In this document: piece by piece, positions 1-9,974 of the stretch
How the letters are laid out: every line of letters begins with the position of its first letter
Position numbering within the stretch: position 1 is the first letter of the stretch
Assembly (NCBI GenBank): GCA_030512295.1
Contig: JAULSR010000012.1
Span: 248,001-312,000 of the forward strand
Direction of reading: 5' to 3'
DNA: 64,000 nucleotides
From: Bombardia bombarda
Taxonomy: Eukaryota > Ascomycota > Sordariomycetes > Sordariales > Lasiosphaeriaceae
Notes under the pieces: generated by a model
The model's input: only the letters and a program-made list of their open reading frames with translations
The model's database searches: none
Told to the model about the DNA's origin: nothing
Translations under genes and position numbers: made by a program

Positions 1-357
1 CTTATCGGCCTGCATACGGGGGCTATCATCCCACCATCCAATCTCCCGCCCCTTCCGTCTTTTAACGCCCCCCTGCTCCCATCCCCTTGCCCTACCCCCC
101 TCCCTGCCTTGGCTGGCCAGCGGATAGACTACCTCACCTCACCTCGATCCATCACCATCTCGTGTTCTACTGTTTGTTACGTTCAACATCACACTCGCTT
201 TTCAATTGACAACATTCACTCGTTTTCGCCACTCGTTTATCGAAAACATTTGAATATCAATTCACCCACGCTCGCTGCAACTACTATCAAAAACCTCTGA
301 ACCAACAAATCCAACCAAAAAAAAAAAACCCCCCACCCCCCGACAACACTCATCAAG
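1..357. promoter_or_regulatory. Pyrimidine-rich upstream region of the Kre9-like gene
   Basis: No gene is supported here. The stretch is C/T-rich, as is usual for fungal promoters and 5' leaders, and it ends with an A-run followed by a C-run (about 318-340) about 20 bases before the ATG at 358. No clear TATA box was seen. Confidence 0.4.
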
Positions 358-1014
358 ATGCGTTCCACCATCTTCTCCGCTGTTCTCCTGGCCGCTGCCG
401 TGCGCGCCATCCAGGTCACCTCGCCCACCAAGGACCAGGAGGTCGACCTCGCTGCCGGCTTCGATGTCAAGTGGTCGACCGTCTCGTCCGACCCCAAGAA
501 GGCGCATCTCTTCCTCGTCAACATGGCCGGTGGCCACACTCCCTACAGCAAGGATCTCGGTGAGGTTGACCTGACCCAGGGCAGCGTCAAGGTGGTTGTC
601 TCTGGCGTGCCCACCGACGACACCTACCAGTTCAACCTCCAGAGCATCCAGGAGCAGAACACTGGCATCCTCGCCCAGTCCCCCCAGTTTGAGATTGCCG
701 AGAACGACGACGACGACGACGACGACGACACCACTACTACCACCTCTGCCAGCAGCACCACCTCTGCTACCAGCACCACCTCGTCTTCTATCTCCGGCGT
801 CACTCTGATCAGCCCCGGCTCCTCCACCACCGTTCCCACCTCGGCCGTCACCTCTGCCGCCACCACCCTCGCTACCTCCACCTCTGCCACCACCGGTTCC
901 GTCAACGGCACTTCCACCACCTCGTCCACCACCTCCGCCTCCACTGGCGCCGCTGCCACCCAGGGCGCTAGCCTGCTGGCCCTAGCCATTGGCCTCGTTG
1001 CCGTTCTTGCTTAA
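358..1014 (+). CDS. Kre9/Knh1-like Ser/Thr-rich GPI-anchored cell-surface protein
   Basis: Single-exon 218-residue protein. Residues 1-17 form a signal peptide ending in VRA. Residues 18-113 resemble the Kre9/Knh1 N-terminal beta-sandwich of the fungal Ser-Thr-rich GPI-anchored family: it opens IQVTSPTKDQEVDLAAG, followed by VKWSTV and a later QFNLQSIQEQNTGILAQSPQF. A run of eight or so Asp residues separates it from a low-complexity Ser/Thr/Ala stalk (about 125-195) likely to be O-mannosylated. The last 20 residues are hydrophobic (ASLLALAIGLVAVLA) with small residues just before, as expected for a GPI-attachment signal. The protein probably sits in the plasma membrane or cell wall. In yeast Kre9/Knh1 act in beta-1,6-glucan assembly, but most filamentous-fungal members of this broad family have no proven role, so only the location is firm. 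Confidence 0.85.
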   Translation: MRSTIFSAVLLAAAVRAIQVTSPTKDQEVDLAAGFDVKWSTVSSDPKKAHLFLVNMAGGHTPYSKDLGEVDLTQGSVKVVVSGVPTDDTYQFNLQSIQEQNTGILAQSPQFEIAENDDDDDDDDTTTTTSASSTTSATSTTSSSISGVTLISPGSSTTVPTSAVTSAATTLATSTSATTGSVNGTSTTSSTTSASTGAAATQGASLLALAIGLVAVLA

Positions 1015-1565
1015 ATACTCAGACAACTTTCTATAATAGTTGGTTGTGCTTTTTTTTTGCCTTGGAGCGCGGCTTTCTTTCTTCCGGGTGAAATCACCTA
1101 TCTACATAATATTTGCAACCTTTACAACGACACGAACCGATGGATAGAAAGGGCTTGATGGATCTGGAAAGGGAGAGGAGAAAATAGTGTTCATACTGAG
1201 CGTGGCTTTTGTTGGTGTTGCGATGTTTGATCTATCGAGAAGGGGGAGGGGGATCGGCTTCATGTTTGTGTGTCTCTTCCTCACCTGTGGATAAGTAATG
1301 TCAACAGCTGCAGCGCGGATAATAATACCATTGGATACTTGGATACTTGGATATGTAATGAGGAGTTTCTGAGCTGTCTGGTTTTTGGTTCCTGTTTCTT
1401 TCTCTTTTTCATTGTGGATATTTATGTTTACCTAGACTTATGGGACACACACAGACTCTACGGACGGATGGATGGTAATATATACTGGTCGACAATCATT
1501 GGTCGTACAGTGCCTTGGTTTTTTGCTTCTTTACATGGCTTTTACTCGCATGCTTGCTTGCTGAC

Positions 1566-1605
1566 TTGAATTTGTTAGCCTTGAATTTGTTAGCCTTGAA
1601 TTTGT
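1566..1605. repeat. Tandem 15-bp repeat, 2.7 copies
   Basis: TTGAATTTGTTAGCC occurs twice in perfect tandem (1566-1580 and 1581-1595), followed by a 10-base partial copy. It lies in the 3' flank of the Kre9-like gene. Confidence 0.9.
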
Positions 1606-2169
1606 GTTTACCTGTGTCGGTGATGGCTGTGGCCGTTGGTGTCACCACTTCATAACTCATAATACCAAGGCTGCTTGCCTACTGTTGTTGTATGGATGTG
1701 TATTTGGGCAGTTGTGATCCATAATGAGGTGGGTCGGGAGCCACATCTGCCTGAGATGACTCGTGAACATTCGAAAGCGAGAGCTGGTTGAAGGTTTCTT
1801 CGCTAATCTTGAAGATAATCTGTTTTCTTTTTTTCTAACGGGAAAGATGTCAACAACGACGTGTAATTATCATGTGAAATTGACGTTCAAACTGTCAAAG
1901 CTCTTGGGCCATAAACCACACGTATCGGGTATTATAAATAACTCCGCAAGGCCAGCCCAGAAAGTGACTTAGAGACAGGCCTTGACGATTCTCGGAAGCA
2001 GCCGCCGCCCCTCCGTCGAGTCGAATCAGCATGATGGCCAAAATCTGTGTTTACATATTAGCCAGATTGGGTCCCCAGAGCCAAGGCTCTAAAAGCCAAC
2101 TCCCTTCCCCAGGCTCGGCATTTAGGCTGCTTGGCCGTCCAATATGTCTGAATTGACAGCGCCAAGACC

Positions 2170-2177
2170 TATATAAA
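2170..2177 (+). promoter_or_regulatory. TATA-like box upstream of the beta-propeller gene
   Basis: TATATAAA lies about 170 bases before the ATG at 2346. With a leader of roughly 100-140 bases this would be a normal core-promoter position. No transcript start is visible, so the role is inferred. Confidence 0.5.
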
Positions 2178-2345
2178 CGGGCTTGTTGAAGTAGGAGACG
2201 GGCAGTTGATATACCCAAGATATCTGCATCGACCATTATAATACCTTGCTCGGACCTGGACTCATCTTCTCACATTCAGTCGTGCTGCCTCTCAACTAAA
2301 TCAAGCCGTGAACAGACAGTTTTCCAACTTGTCCAAACCGCCGCC

Positions 2346-3218
2346 ATGCATCACCTCTCCTCCCTGCTGGGCAGCCTGCCGCTGCTCTTCTCTCTCACGA
2401 GCGCGGCCCCCATCGTCGAACCGCGTCAGGCGGCCGCCACGCAGGTGGTGCGTCTCTCGTCCATCGAGAACGTGGCAGTGCGGTCCAACGGCCAGATCCT
2501 GGCCACCAACATGAACAGCGCCAACCTGTACACGGTCGACCCCGTAGCCAAGACATCCAAGACGGCCATCACCATCTCGGGCGCATCAGGCCTCTCAGGC
2601 ATCGCCGAGTTTGCACCCGACGTCTTCGCCGTCATCGGCGGCAAGGGCATCTACAAGGTTGACTTCACGGGCGCGTCGCCCAAGTCCAGCCTGATCAAGA
2701 CCATCACCGAGGCCGGCAACCTGAACGGCCTGGCCCTCTTCGACAACAGCACCGTGCTGGTCGCCGACGCGCAAAAGGGCAGCGTCTTCAAGTTCGACGT
2801 CAACACGGGCGCCTACTCGGTCGCGCTGACGGACCCGACCATGGCGCCCTCGGGCGGCATCCCCTTTGGCATCGACGGCATCAAGTACAAGGACGGCGTG
2901 GTGTGGTACACCAACATCTTCAAGAACAGCTTCCACAAGATCTCGGTCGACGGGGCCGTCAAGGCGACCGGCACCGTCACCACGCTGTGGTCGAATCTGA
3001 TGGGCGACGACTTGTGCTTTGGACCCAACGGCAAGATCTACGTCGCCACCAACAGCAGAAACTCCCTTGTCGAGGTGGACCCGGCCGTGGGCAAGCCGAC
3101 TAGTGTGGGAAGCGTGACGGGCAGCACGTCGTGCGCCTTTGGACGGACCGAGAAGGATGCTAATGTGGCCTATGTGGGCGCTGGGGCCGGAATCTTTGCC
3201 ATAACGGTCAAGGTCTAG
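2346..3218 (+). CDS. Secreted SMP-30/gluconolactonase-like beta-propeller protein
   Basis: Single-exon 290-residue protein. Residues 1-20 make a signal peptide (MHHLSSLLGSLPLLFSLTSA). The mature part is built of repeated blade-like segments such as VRSNGQILATNMNSANLYTVD, GLALFDNSTVLVADAQKGSVF and FGPNGKIYVATNSRNSLVEVD, spaced about 45-50 residues apart. This is the pattern of six-bladed SMP-30/lactonohydrolase-type propellers, and the length fits that fold. Metal-binding residues cannot be assigned confidently by eye, so enzyme activity is unproven. A TATA-like box precedes it. Its stop is only 91 bp from the stop of the convergent gene at 3309. Such secreted propellers sometimes flank fungal secondary-metabolite genes, and it lies just outside the degraded terpenoid cluster, but nothing in the sequence ties it to that pathway. 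Confidence 0.8.
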   Translation: MHHLSSLLGSLPLLFSLTSAAPIVEPRQAAATQVVRLSSIENVAVRSNGQILATNMNSANLYTVDPVAKTSKTAITISGASGLSGIAEFAPDVFAVIGGKGIYKVDFTGASPKSSLIKTITEAGNLNGLALFDNSTVLVADAQKGSVFKFDVNTGAYSVALTDPTMAPSGGIPFGIDGIKYKDGVVWYTNIFKNSFHKISVDGAVKATGTVTTLWSNLMGDDLCFGPNGKIYVATNSRNSLVEVDPAVGKPTSVGSVTGSTSCAFGRTEKDANVAYVGAGAGIFAITVKV

Positions 3219-3266
3219 GTGTGGGAGAGACGAGATGAAGGGATGGAGCAAAATGCTTGGTGTGTG

Positions 3267-3285
3267 TATATATATATATATATAT
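3267..3285. repeat. (TA)n microsatellite
   Basis: About nine TA units lie between the two convergent stop codons at 3218 and 3309. They probably fall in the 3' UTR or terminator region of both genes. Confidence 0.9.
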
Positions 3286-3308
3286 GAGGGGGAAAGATGA
3301 TTGGCTAT

Positions 3309-3944
3309 CTATACACAATCACCAGACTGTTTGAATACAGCTTCCGCCTGTGCTACCTTATCCTCGGCCTCTTGAACCCTCTGCTTGATCCTCGGCACGT
3401 CCAGTCCATATGACGAGACCTGTTCTGTGGCTAGCTGCTCAGCCAGCACCTCCACTTCGTTGAGCTGGACGAGGACACCATCGAGGACGTGGCACGGAGA
3501 AGGTGAAGTCTGGCGCTGTTATATGCCATGTCAGTCTGTTGATGAGACTGAAGAGATTGCAATACACTCACCTTTCTGAAGCTCTGCTGCCCAATCGAAG
3601 CGGCCACCTCGGCTGCACAGATATCTGACTTGCGCAGTGTCTTGATCTTGGTTACGGCCTCGTCCATAGCAGTGTAAACTTGCTGCACGAGACTCTGGGT
3701 TTTGGTGTCGGAAAACGGAACGCCACCTATGAGCATGCCCTGCAGATAGGCTTGCATCTCTCCGAGGTATTCCAACGCATTAAGCAGATCATGGCAGGGT
3801 GCTGCAGCTTGACTCTGTCAAGTATTAGACCTGTATTCTGTCCCAATAATCTAAGACTCCTGGGTCACATACCTCTCTTGGAGCTGCTCCCGTCTGCTGG
3901 GCGAGATACAGAGCGTTGATAACAATGCGCCAGTGGCACTTCAT
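3309..3944 (-). CDS. Hypothetical protein, 173 residues, three exons
   Basis: Exons on the minus strand are 3944-3873, 3814-3572 and 3515-3309 (72 + 243 + 207 nt, all in phase). Donors are GTATGT and GTGAGT; acceptors are ACAG and ACAG. The start ATG at 3944 is preceded by an in-frame TAA seven codons upstream. The product has a short N-terminus with a hydrophobic patch (IVINALYLA) that is a weak signal-peptide candidate. It is otherwise helical, with segments such as LVQQVYTAMDEAVTKIKTLR and a C-terminal likely coiled coil (IKQRVQEAEDKVAQAEAVF). Five Cys residues are present. No family was recognised. It lies next to the P450 fragment that starts the degraded cluster, but its reading frame is intact, so it may be an unrelated neighbour. 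Confidence 0.65.
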
Positions 3945-4137
3945 GATGATGCCAGTTGCCAAAGTTTAACACTGAGAGTTGTACGCAGGCTCGACCATCT
4001 GTTGATTCGTTTCGTGATGATTTCATGAGTGTTTATGGTAGGTAGGAGATCCAAGGCCATGTAGGGGGGTAATATAGAGTGCAGACATGGCCTACAGGGA
4101 TCATTACCCCCATCGGCACACAAATTCAACCATCGGA

Positions 4138-4600
4138 TCAAGCCACAGGGCTTGGAGTCTCCGTCGGCAGATGGAATCTCTCGATATTACTACAGGCTCC
4201 AATCTTCATTCCTCAGTCGACAGTCACTCTTAGACGACTCAGGTGTTAATATTGGGTCTTTCAGGTGTTCAGGCCGAATATGGAGAGGCATGGACGTACT
4301 TCATTCCTAGGCAGTTGCGCGAACCATTGGTGAATGGCACAAAGTTGTGATCCATCCGAGGGTCATAGACTCCCAGACATCGCTCTGGCATGAACTTCAG
4401 TGGTTCCGGGTAAACTGATGGGGTCGGTATGCATGTGGTAGATGGACATGCCTACAGGGGTCTGTATTTTATGTCGACGTGAATGTAACTTACATTTTTG
4501 GGTATCGTCCATTGCTTGTATTGTATTGTTTCATTAGGTGAACACTGGGCTGCCTGTTCGCGTTTAATCTTTTCGATGTATTGTTTCCCAGTCTAAACGG
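4138..4600 (-). pseudogene. 3' fragment of a cytochrome P450 (broken)
   Basis: The minus strand encodes the end of a fungal P450. A region reading SPNETIQYKQWTIPKN is followed by a GTAAGT intron, then GMSIYHMHTDP. After an extra C (GACCCC at about 4420-4430) the frame changes to PSVYPEPLKFMPER and the haem-binding loop FTNGSRNCLG (F-x2-G-x-R-x-C-x-G, about 4299-4340). A possible last exon ends at 4138. No upstream two-thirds of the gene (membrane anchor, I-helix, ExxR) could be found before the acyltransferase promoter. It is therefore a truncated, frameshifted remnant. The position fits an additional oxygenase of the terpenoid cluster to its right. Confidence 0.7.
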
Positions 4601-5153
4601 GATTGCCAATACCCTCATTAGCAACAAGAGCGAAGGTGAATGCCATCAACCACACAGTGCATCACCGATGCCGACATGGATGACGGATCCGGGAATATGG
4701 CGGTCGGTGGGCATACATACATATGTACAACGTCCAAGCAGTGGAACCCTGACCTGACCTCGTCGCCGTGTCCCAAAGGGGCAAGTTCCTAGCGCCGATC
4801 GCACTGCCGCGTTAACGCACGTCTCAGTCAGTGCCATGCTTTTAGTGAGTGCACATCCTGGACAAATGCAGCAACTCCCGGCACTGGGGGGCACTGGGGT
4901 CATATAATGACATGCCAACCAACCCACGGGCAGCTGAACTGGGCCGGCGAAAATGTTGTTTTGTGTCGCTTTATTTTCCACACTCGCCCGCCGTCGTCGT
5001 CACCCGCTAATAACTGTGCTTTACCTAAGCGGGTAAGCAGTGCAGGTGGAGGGAGGGAGGGAGGGAGGGAGGGCATCTAAGTCGACTGGAGGCAAACCAC
5101 ACAGTGAAACCACACAGTGATTACAGGTAGGCAGGGTAGGTAGGTAGTTAATA
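4601..5153. other. Intergenic, promoter side of the acyltransferase
   Basis: No gene is supported. It contains a GGGA tandem run (about 5050-5074) and repeated CCACACAGTG (about 5097-5120) before the acyltransferase start. Traces of the missing part of the P450 were sought here and not seen. Confidence 0.5.
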
Positions 5154-6852
5154 ATGTCTCATGGTTCCTCTTTCTCTCTACAATTCTTCCAGTTTTCCGC
5201 ACGTCAGCGCCAACAACCAACGGTGACACAGTCGATGATGTTCTCAGCCATCATCTCGTGGCTCTCCGGGCTAGCCTGCAAGACAAAGCATGAAAACGTG
5301 CATGGCCATGACCAAACCACCGAGACAGACGACATCTACCCACTTCACTTTATCGACCAGGCGTCTATGGTTCGGTCCTCGATTATCTGCTACAACTTTC
5401 GATTCAACCATGTCCTCGATGCGCAGGCGCTGCACGCCTCCTTGTTGCAGCTTCTACAGATAGGAGACTGGAGGAAGCTCGGTGGTCGACTTCGTTTGAA
5501 TGTGCGTCGCTGCTGACATGTATTGGCCCAGTCATTTGAGAGATATGAACCTGATAAACTGACCTGAGTCCGTGGACATCTGACGGCAGAAAGAGGGCAA
5601 GCTCGAGATCCACGTTTCCCGCCATGTCAAGTCAAAATATGACAAGGTTCGGTTTTCCCACGTACAGCTGGACGTGGCCATCGGAGAGCACCCGCTCGGT
5701 GCCCGTCTTCCTACTGAAACGGGCTCCAGTCCGTCTATTCACCAAGGTTTCCAACCCTTCCGCTCGTTTAGCCACCCTTCCGACATGCCGGCCAAGCTGC
5801 TCGTCAAGCATTGGCTGACGAGCGACGAGCCCATCTTGTGCTTGCACATCACCTCCTTCACAGACGCCACCCTGGTTGCCCTCTCACACCCACACACGCT
5901 GGCCGATGCGATGGGTATGGCCGGCATCATGACGGCCTGGTCTCATGTTCTTTCTGGTCGGCCAGATCTCGTCGTGCCCGTTGCTAGTCCCAGACACGAT
6001 GTTCTCTCCTTGGTCGGTGAAGAGTCGGACGACAGGGCTCAGGACAGGTTTATCCTGGAGCACACTCTCATGAAGGGAGTCTCAATGGCGCTCTTTGTTG
6101 TGCGCGTTGTCTGGGACCTGCTCACGCGGCGAGAAGTCCCAGTCCACCATGTTTTCCTGCCCGCCAAATTCGTCAGCCACCTTCGCCAGCAGGCCCGAGA
6201 CGAGCTCGTACAGGCACCCTTCCTCAGCGACGGCGATCTGATAACGGCCTACTTCTCAACCATGATCATCAAGTCTCGCCTGTCGACCGGGACAAAATCG
6301 AGGCCAGCCACCATCTTCAACGTGTTCAACCTCCGCGGCCGCATCGACGACACCTTCGATCCCGACCAAGCATACGTCCAGAACATGATGCTCCCCTGCA
6401 CAACCCTGCTGTCGGCCGAAGAGACGCGCTCAGTGACCTTTCCCAAGGTTGCCCTCGGACTGCGCAAGTCCATCACGACGCAGACGGTGGACAGCCAGGT
6501 GCGCGCGCTTGTACGTATCGCCAAGACGTCAGGCGCCACGCCCATGTTTGTGACGAGCCCGGCCTCCATGGTCATGGCGTGCACCAACTGGTCCAAAGCT
6601 CAGTTTTCGAGAGTGGTTGATTTCAGTGCTGCCGCGGTGCCACAGCACAGGGGCACACCCGATGCAGACACGAAGTCGGACGCGCCCGGTAAACCCGCCA
6701 TGTTCTGGGGGTCAGAAATTGCCTCCATCGTGCCTCCGCGAGACTTGACCATCATCTACGGAAAGAATGCTACAGGTGATTACTGGATTCTTGGGAACTA
6801 CCGTCCCGAGACATGGGACCTGATTCGGAAGGACTTTGCCGCCTTTGACTAA
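5154..6852 (+). CDS. HxxxD acyltransferase (TRI101/BOT5-like transferase family)
   Basis: Two exons, 5154-5501 and 5590-6852 (348 + 1263 nt), joined in phase by an 88-nt GTGCGT...GCAG intron; 536 residues. The N-terminal part has the typical DDIYPLHFIDQ, LLQIGDWRKLGGRLRLN and KLEIHVSRH segments of fungal transferase-family (PF02458-type) enzymes. The catalytic motif HTLAD (His218, Asp222) is intact, but the usual DGxG is DAMG. TNW followed by VVDFS, where family members have DFGWG, is partly diverged. The start could instead be MMFSAIISWLSG at 5235, which matches the short N-termini of relatives better. Such enzymes acetylate sesquiterpenoid hydroxyls, as in trichothecene and botrydial pathways. 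The frame is fully open although the neighbouring synthase, P450s and dehydrogenase are broken, so it is either recently orphaned or has another substrate. Confidence 0.85.
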
Positions 6853-6997
6853 GGTAAGTTGTCTGTTGTTTGTATGCGTACCTTAGCTACCTTACTTATG
6901 TAATGTCACATAAACATTGGTTTCCTCGAGCGCATTCAGTTCTATTCCATGCTCTAGCACACATTATTCTCGACGTGAATCATCTCATCCAGGACGT

Positions 6998-7742
6998 CTA
7001 CTCAACCCCGGCCCACTGCTTGCTCTTCTCCCAGAGCTTCTGCGGGCCATACAGCCGCTCGACCTGGTTGTCAAAGTAGACGTTGGCCGTCTTGCTGGAC
7101 CCGTAGGCCATCCAGCCGTTGTACTCGCCGTCAAAGTTGATGTTGTCGAGCCGGCACGGGCTGTAGCGGTGGGCGGCGGACGCGACAGTCACCACGCGCG
7201 AGTGGAACTCGGGGGTGGCGCTCGCCAGAAGAAGGTCCTTGAGCAGGTAGAAGAGCAGGAAGTGCGAGAGGTGGTTGGTGGTCTGGAACTGCAGCTCGAA
7301 GCCGTCCTTTGTCTTCTCGTCGGGCGTGTTCATGACGGCGGCGTTGTTGATGACGACGTTGAGCTTGCCGCCGCTCTGCTCGCGGAAGGCGGCGGCGGCA
7401 GCGCGGACAGACGACAGATCTGCCTGGTCCCATGTGCAGCACGTGGCAGCGGGGGTTGTCGAGCAGGGTGCCGAGGGCGTCCTTGGCCTTTTGCAGGCTG
7501 CGGGCAGTGCCGAAGACGGTGGCGCCCGTGGCTGCCATGGCCTCGAATGTCTTGATGCCGATGCCGGCTGAGATGCCCGTGATGAGCACCGCCTTGCCGC
7601 TCCATTTGCCCTCGATACCCTCGTCCTTGATGATCTCCAGCCCCGTCACCCGGCTGTCGCCAGGCCCGTTGAGCACCTCCCATCGGTTGCGGTCGGCGTA
7701 GCGGCCGGCCAGCTGGAACGGTTCATGAGAAATTAGAGTCAT
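6998..7742 (-). pseudogene. Short-chain dehydrogenase/reductase, frameshifted and internally deleted
   Basis: Starting at ATG 7742, the protein shows an NAD(P)-binding Rossmann start (VLITGISAGIG) and then reads well to CHVLHM. At 7429-7431 an extra G (GGG in the minus strand) shifts the frame. The family continues in another frame with DQADLSSVRAAAAAFREQ, VVINNAAVMNTPDEK and the catalytic YGSSK. After NQVERLYG the sequence jumps directly to QKLWEKSKQWAGVE and a stop, which looks like the extreme C-terminus of retinol-dehydrogenase-like SDRs. About 90-100 residues, including the substrate-loop PGG region, are missing with no intron signal. Two independent lesions make this a pseudogene. It lies between the acyltransferase and the DUF8021 gene and was probably a tailoring dehydrogenase of the cluster. 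Confidence 0.8.
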
Positions 7743-9155
7743 GGTTGCTGACGTGGGTGTTTCTGATGGAGTCTTTGTTGTCGTTGTTGTTGTTGTTGGT
7801 GATCTGATCTTGAAGGGTGGTCGTCTAAGTGGCAATTAGTTGATAATGGGTTCTGAGCGCATGTGGTTAAAGGCGAACGTGCGGCAGCAAGGTGCAGTAA
7901 AGAACAACAAGTAAACAATGGGCAAAAAGTACTGTGCTGCAGATGCGGATTATTTCCGTCCAGCCAAACACGGACATACGTGAATCACACACGGATTTAG
8001 GACTCAAGGGTCTTCCCGTACTTGAGCAGGTACACTGCTGAAACCTTACCAGGGGGAGATTGATTGGTACATACTGTGCAGTTAGTTGTCTCGCTCCGCT
8101 GGATTCGAACCAACCATCTTACATGCACAAGGTGCAGACGATGGCGGGTTTCCCCATCCAGGATATAGCGGTGAGATGGTATGGCAATACGACGTCAAAC
8201 ATCTCAGCTATTGAACCTGCACAAACTCCATGTCTTCTACCCTGCTGACCTCGATACAAGCCGCACAAGCAATCGATCAGATAAGGTAAAGTCAGTCGGG
8301 CAGCATCCGTTACCCGGCCATCTCCATATCTCCATGTCCCCGGACGGGGACTCAGCCCTGTGTTGATTGTTGGCGTATTTTGTTGAGGTAGTGTAGACAG
8401 CCAAAGGTTGCGCTTTGGCCCGAGACTAGATTCTGTTTCCAGCATCACCATTGGCGACTACACAGGCCACTTTCCATGTCGTTATTGGAGACGTTGGAAG
8501 CGATGATACACAAAACATTCCTTCAGTCTCAACCCAGGCTTGCCAATGGTTGCGTGCTAGTGTACAGTACACAGTACTTTTACATACCCGTACATACACA
8601 AAAGCCCCCCCAACGGCACAGTCACCGCCACCCGCCCGGCAACATCCCCGCCCGCCCCCTTTGTTACCAGTTCCCGTCCATACACTACACTGCGATCCAA
8701 GCGAATCCAACGTCGATCTATGGAAGCACGCTGCCCCGCAGAAACATTCATCATATCGTGTCTCGGCCATTTACAGAATGGCGTAGGATTCCCATGACTC
8801 GTCACCGTGTAATCAAAATGTGAATCTGGCTAAACGCGGGCACGCTGAAGATCCATTTCCTGGCTAATTCTTGTCGTATGAATATGACTGATGTAAGCCT
8901 ATCATGGATTGCTTGCTGCCACTTACCCGCGCGGGGCCTGATCTGACTCGTTTTTGCCATTATCACCGTTTCCTGGGAATAGGGGCAGGTCATCGGCAGA
9001 TGATGGCGGTTGAGGGCTGCTGGGTCCATGCTCCCATTGATAATACGTGCATCCTTTTAAACTTAAGATCAAAGTTCGATCGCTTCTAGAAGAATTGAGT
9101 TCTGTTGCGTGTCCGTAGGTAAACAAGCAAAAAAAAAAACCAAAACATCGCCATC
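7743..9155. other. Intergenic between the SDR pseudogene and the DUF8021 gene
   Basis: No gene could be supported on either strand. It holds the leader of the SDR pseudogene with a (GTT)n tract near 7775-7800, a tRNA-T-arm-like 25-mer near 8093-8115 without a partner half, and a poly-A run (about 9129-9139) just before the next ATG. Confidence 0.5.
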
Positions 9156-9974
9156 ATGGTGCGCCAAGTCTTCCTCCCGGCCACCACCCTCGTAGCCCTC
9201 CTTCTGCCAACCGCACTCGGCTCTTGCCAGTGGTCAGTCTTGCGCATGAACTCGGATAGCTACATCGAATCACAAGCCTCTGGCGAGCTCGACCCATCCT
9301 TCCTCCCGTCATCCATCAAGTACACGGAAAACGACAGGAGTCTGCCCATCAAGTCTGGACTCATCAGCCGCCCGCTCAAGCTCGACCACACCCATGTCAT
9401 CATCGACCAAACCGGCTGCGCCATCCACGCCAACCTCATCGTCACCTCCCCTTCCAATCCATACGTCGTCGCCACGCACATCTACTACACCCCTCGCGGA
9501 AGCACAGGCTCAGCTCTCGACGTCTCTCTGGTCGACACCATTGTCACCACGACGGGAGACTACAACTTCAACGCGAGCGCGACCCTCGCCCATTTCTCGT
9601 CCGAGGACTGGAGCTCGCTCTCACGTACAAAGCAAGACACGAGGGAAACGCTCCAGGCCGCGGCGGATGCATATCTCGATTTGTGGAGCAACTCGAGCGC
9701 CATCGTGCCGTGGGGGGCACCATGCGCGAGACTCGAGGGGGGCGAATACGTGACGGGCACTGCGGGAGAGGAGTGCGCCAAGGGCTTGCCCAACGGGACG
9801 CAGCCGGCCAACACGAATAGAAGATATGTCATCGACGAGACCGTGGGCGCCGTCAGTGTGTTTTCTAGCTTTGGGAGTGCCGGTGGCGCGCCCGACAGCC
9901 ATGAGTTTCGGGTCCTGGACGGGAAGGTCAAGTACGTGCATAGAATTACGGCGAGTGGAAGTGTGGATGTCTAG
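9156..9974 (+). CDS. Secreted DUF8021-family protein
   Basis: Single-exon 272-residue protein. Residues 1-22 form a signal peptide (MVRQVFLPATTLVALLLPTALG). The body carries the hallmarks I associate with fungal DUF8021 proteins: IKYTENDRSLPIKSGLISRP, LKLDHTHVIIDQTGC, VDTIVTTTGDYNFNA, an AAADAYLDLW helix, VPWGAPCARLEGG, RRYVIDETVGAVSVF and a C-terminal DSHEFRVLDGKVKYVH. The fold is thought to be NTF2/SnoaL-like and the molecular role is unknown. Five Cys residues and several N-glycosylation sequons (NAS, NSS, NGT) fit secretion. The frame is intact, unlike its neighbours on both sides. Members of this family turn up in several secondary-metabolite loci, so membership of the terpenoid cluster is plausible but not shown. 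Confidence 0.85.
   Translation: MVRQVFLPATTLVALLLPTALGSCQWSVLRMNSDSYIESQASGELDPSFLPSSIKYTENDRSLPIKSGLISRPLKLDHTHVIIDQTGCAIHANLIVTSPSNPYVVATHIYYTPRGSTGSALDVSLVDTIVTTTGDYNFNASATLAHFSSEDWSSLSRTKQDTRETLQAAADAYLDLWSNSSAIVPWGAPCARLEGGEYVTGTAGEECAKGLPNGTQPANTNRRYVIDETVGAVSVFSSFGSAGGAPDSHEFRVLDGKVKYVHRITASGSVDV

Larger units (their letters stand above)
1015..2345. other. Intergenic region, no gene supported
   Basis: 3' flank of the Kre9-like gene and promoter of the beta-propeller gene. It holds a short tandem repeat at 1566-1605 and a TATA-like box at 2170-2177. Short open frames here show no family features. Confidence 0.6.

Noticed and set aside
4646..4981. 111-codon minus-strand open frame with several Cys
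   Set aside because: Starts only with a non-AUG codon and has no signal peptide or known pattern; probably chance.
8085..8160. tRNA-like T-arm on the minus strand (GTTGG TTCGAAT CCAGC)
   Set aside because: The T-stem pairs well, but no matching acceptor 5' half, D-arm or anticodon stem could be found within tRNA distance, so at best it is a fragment.
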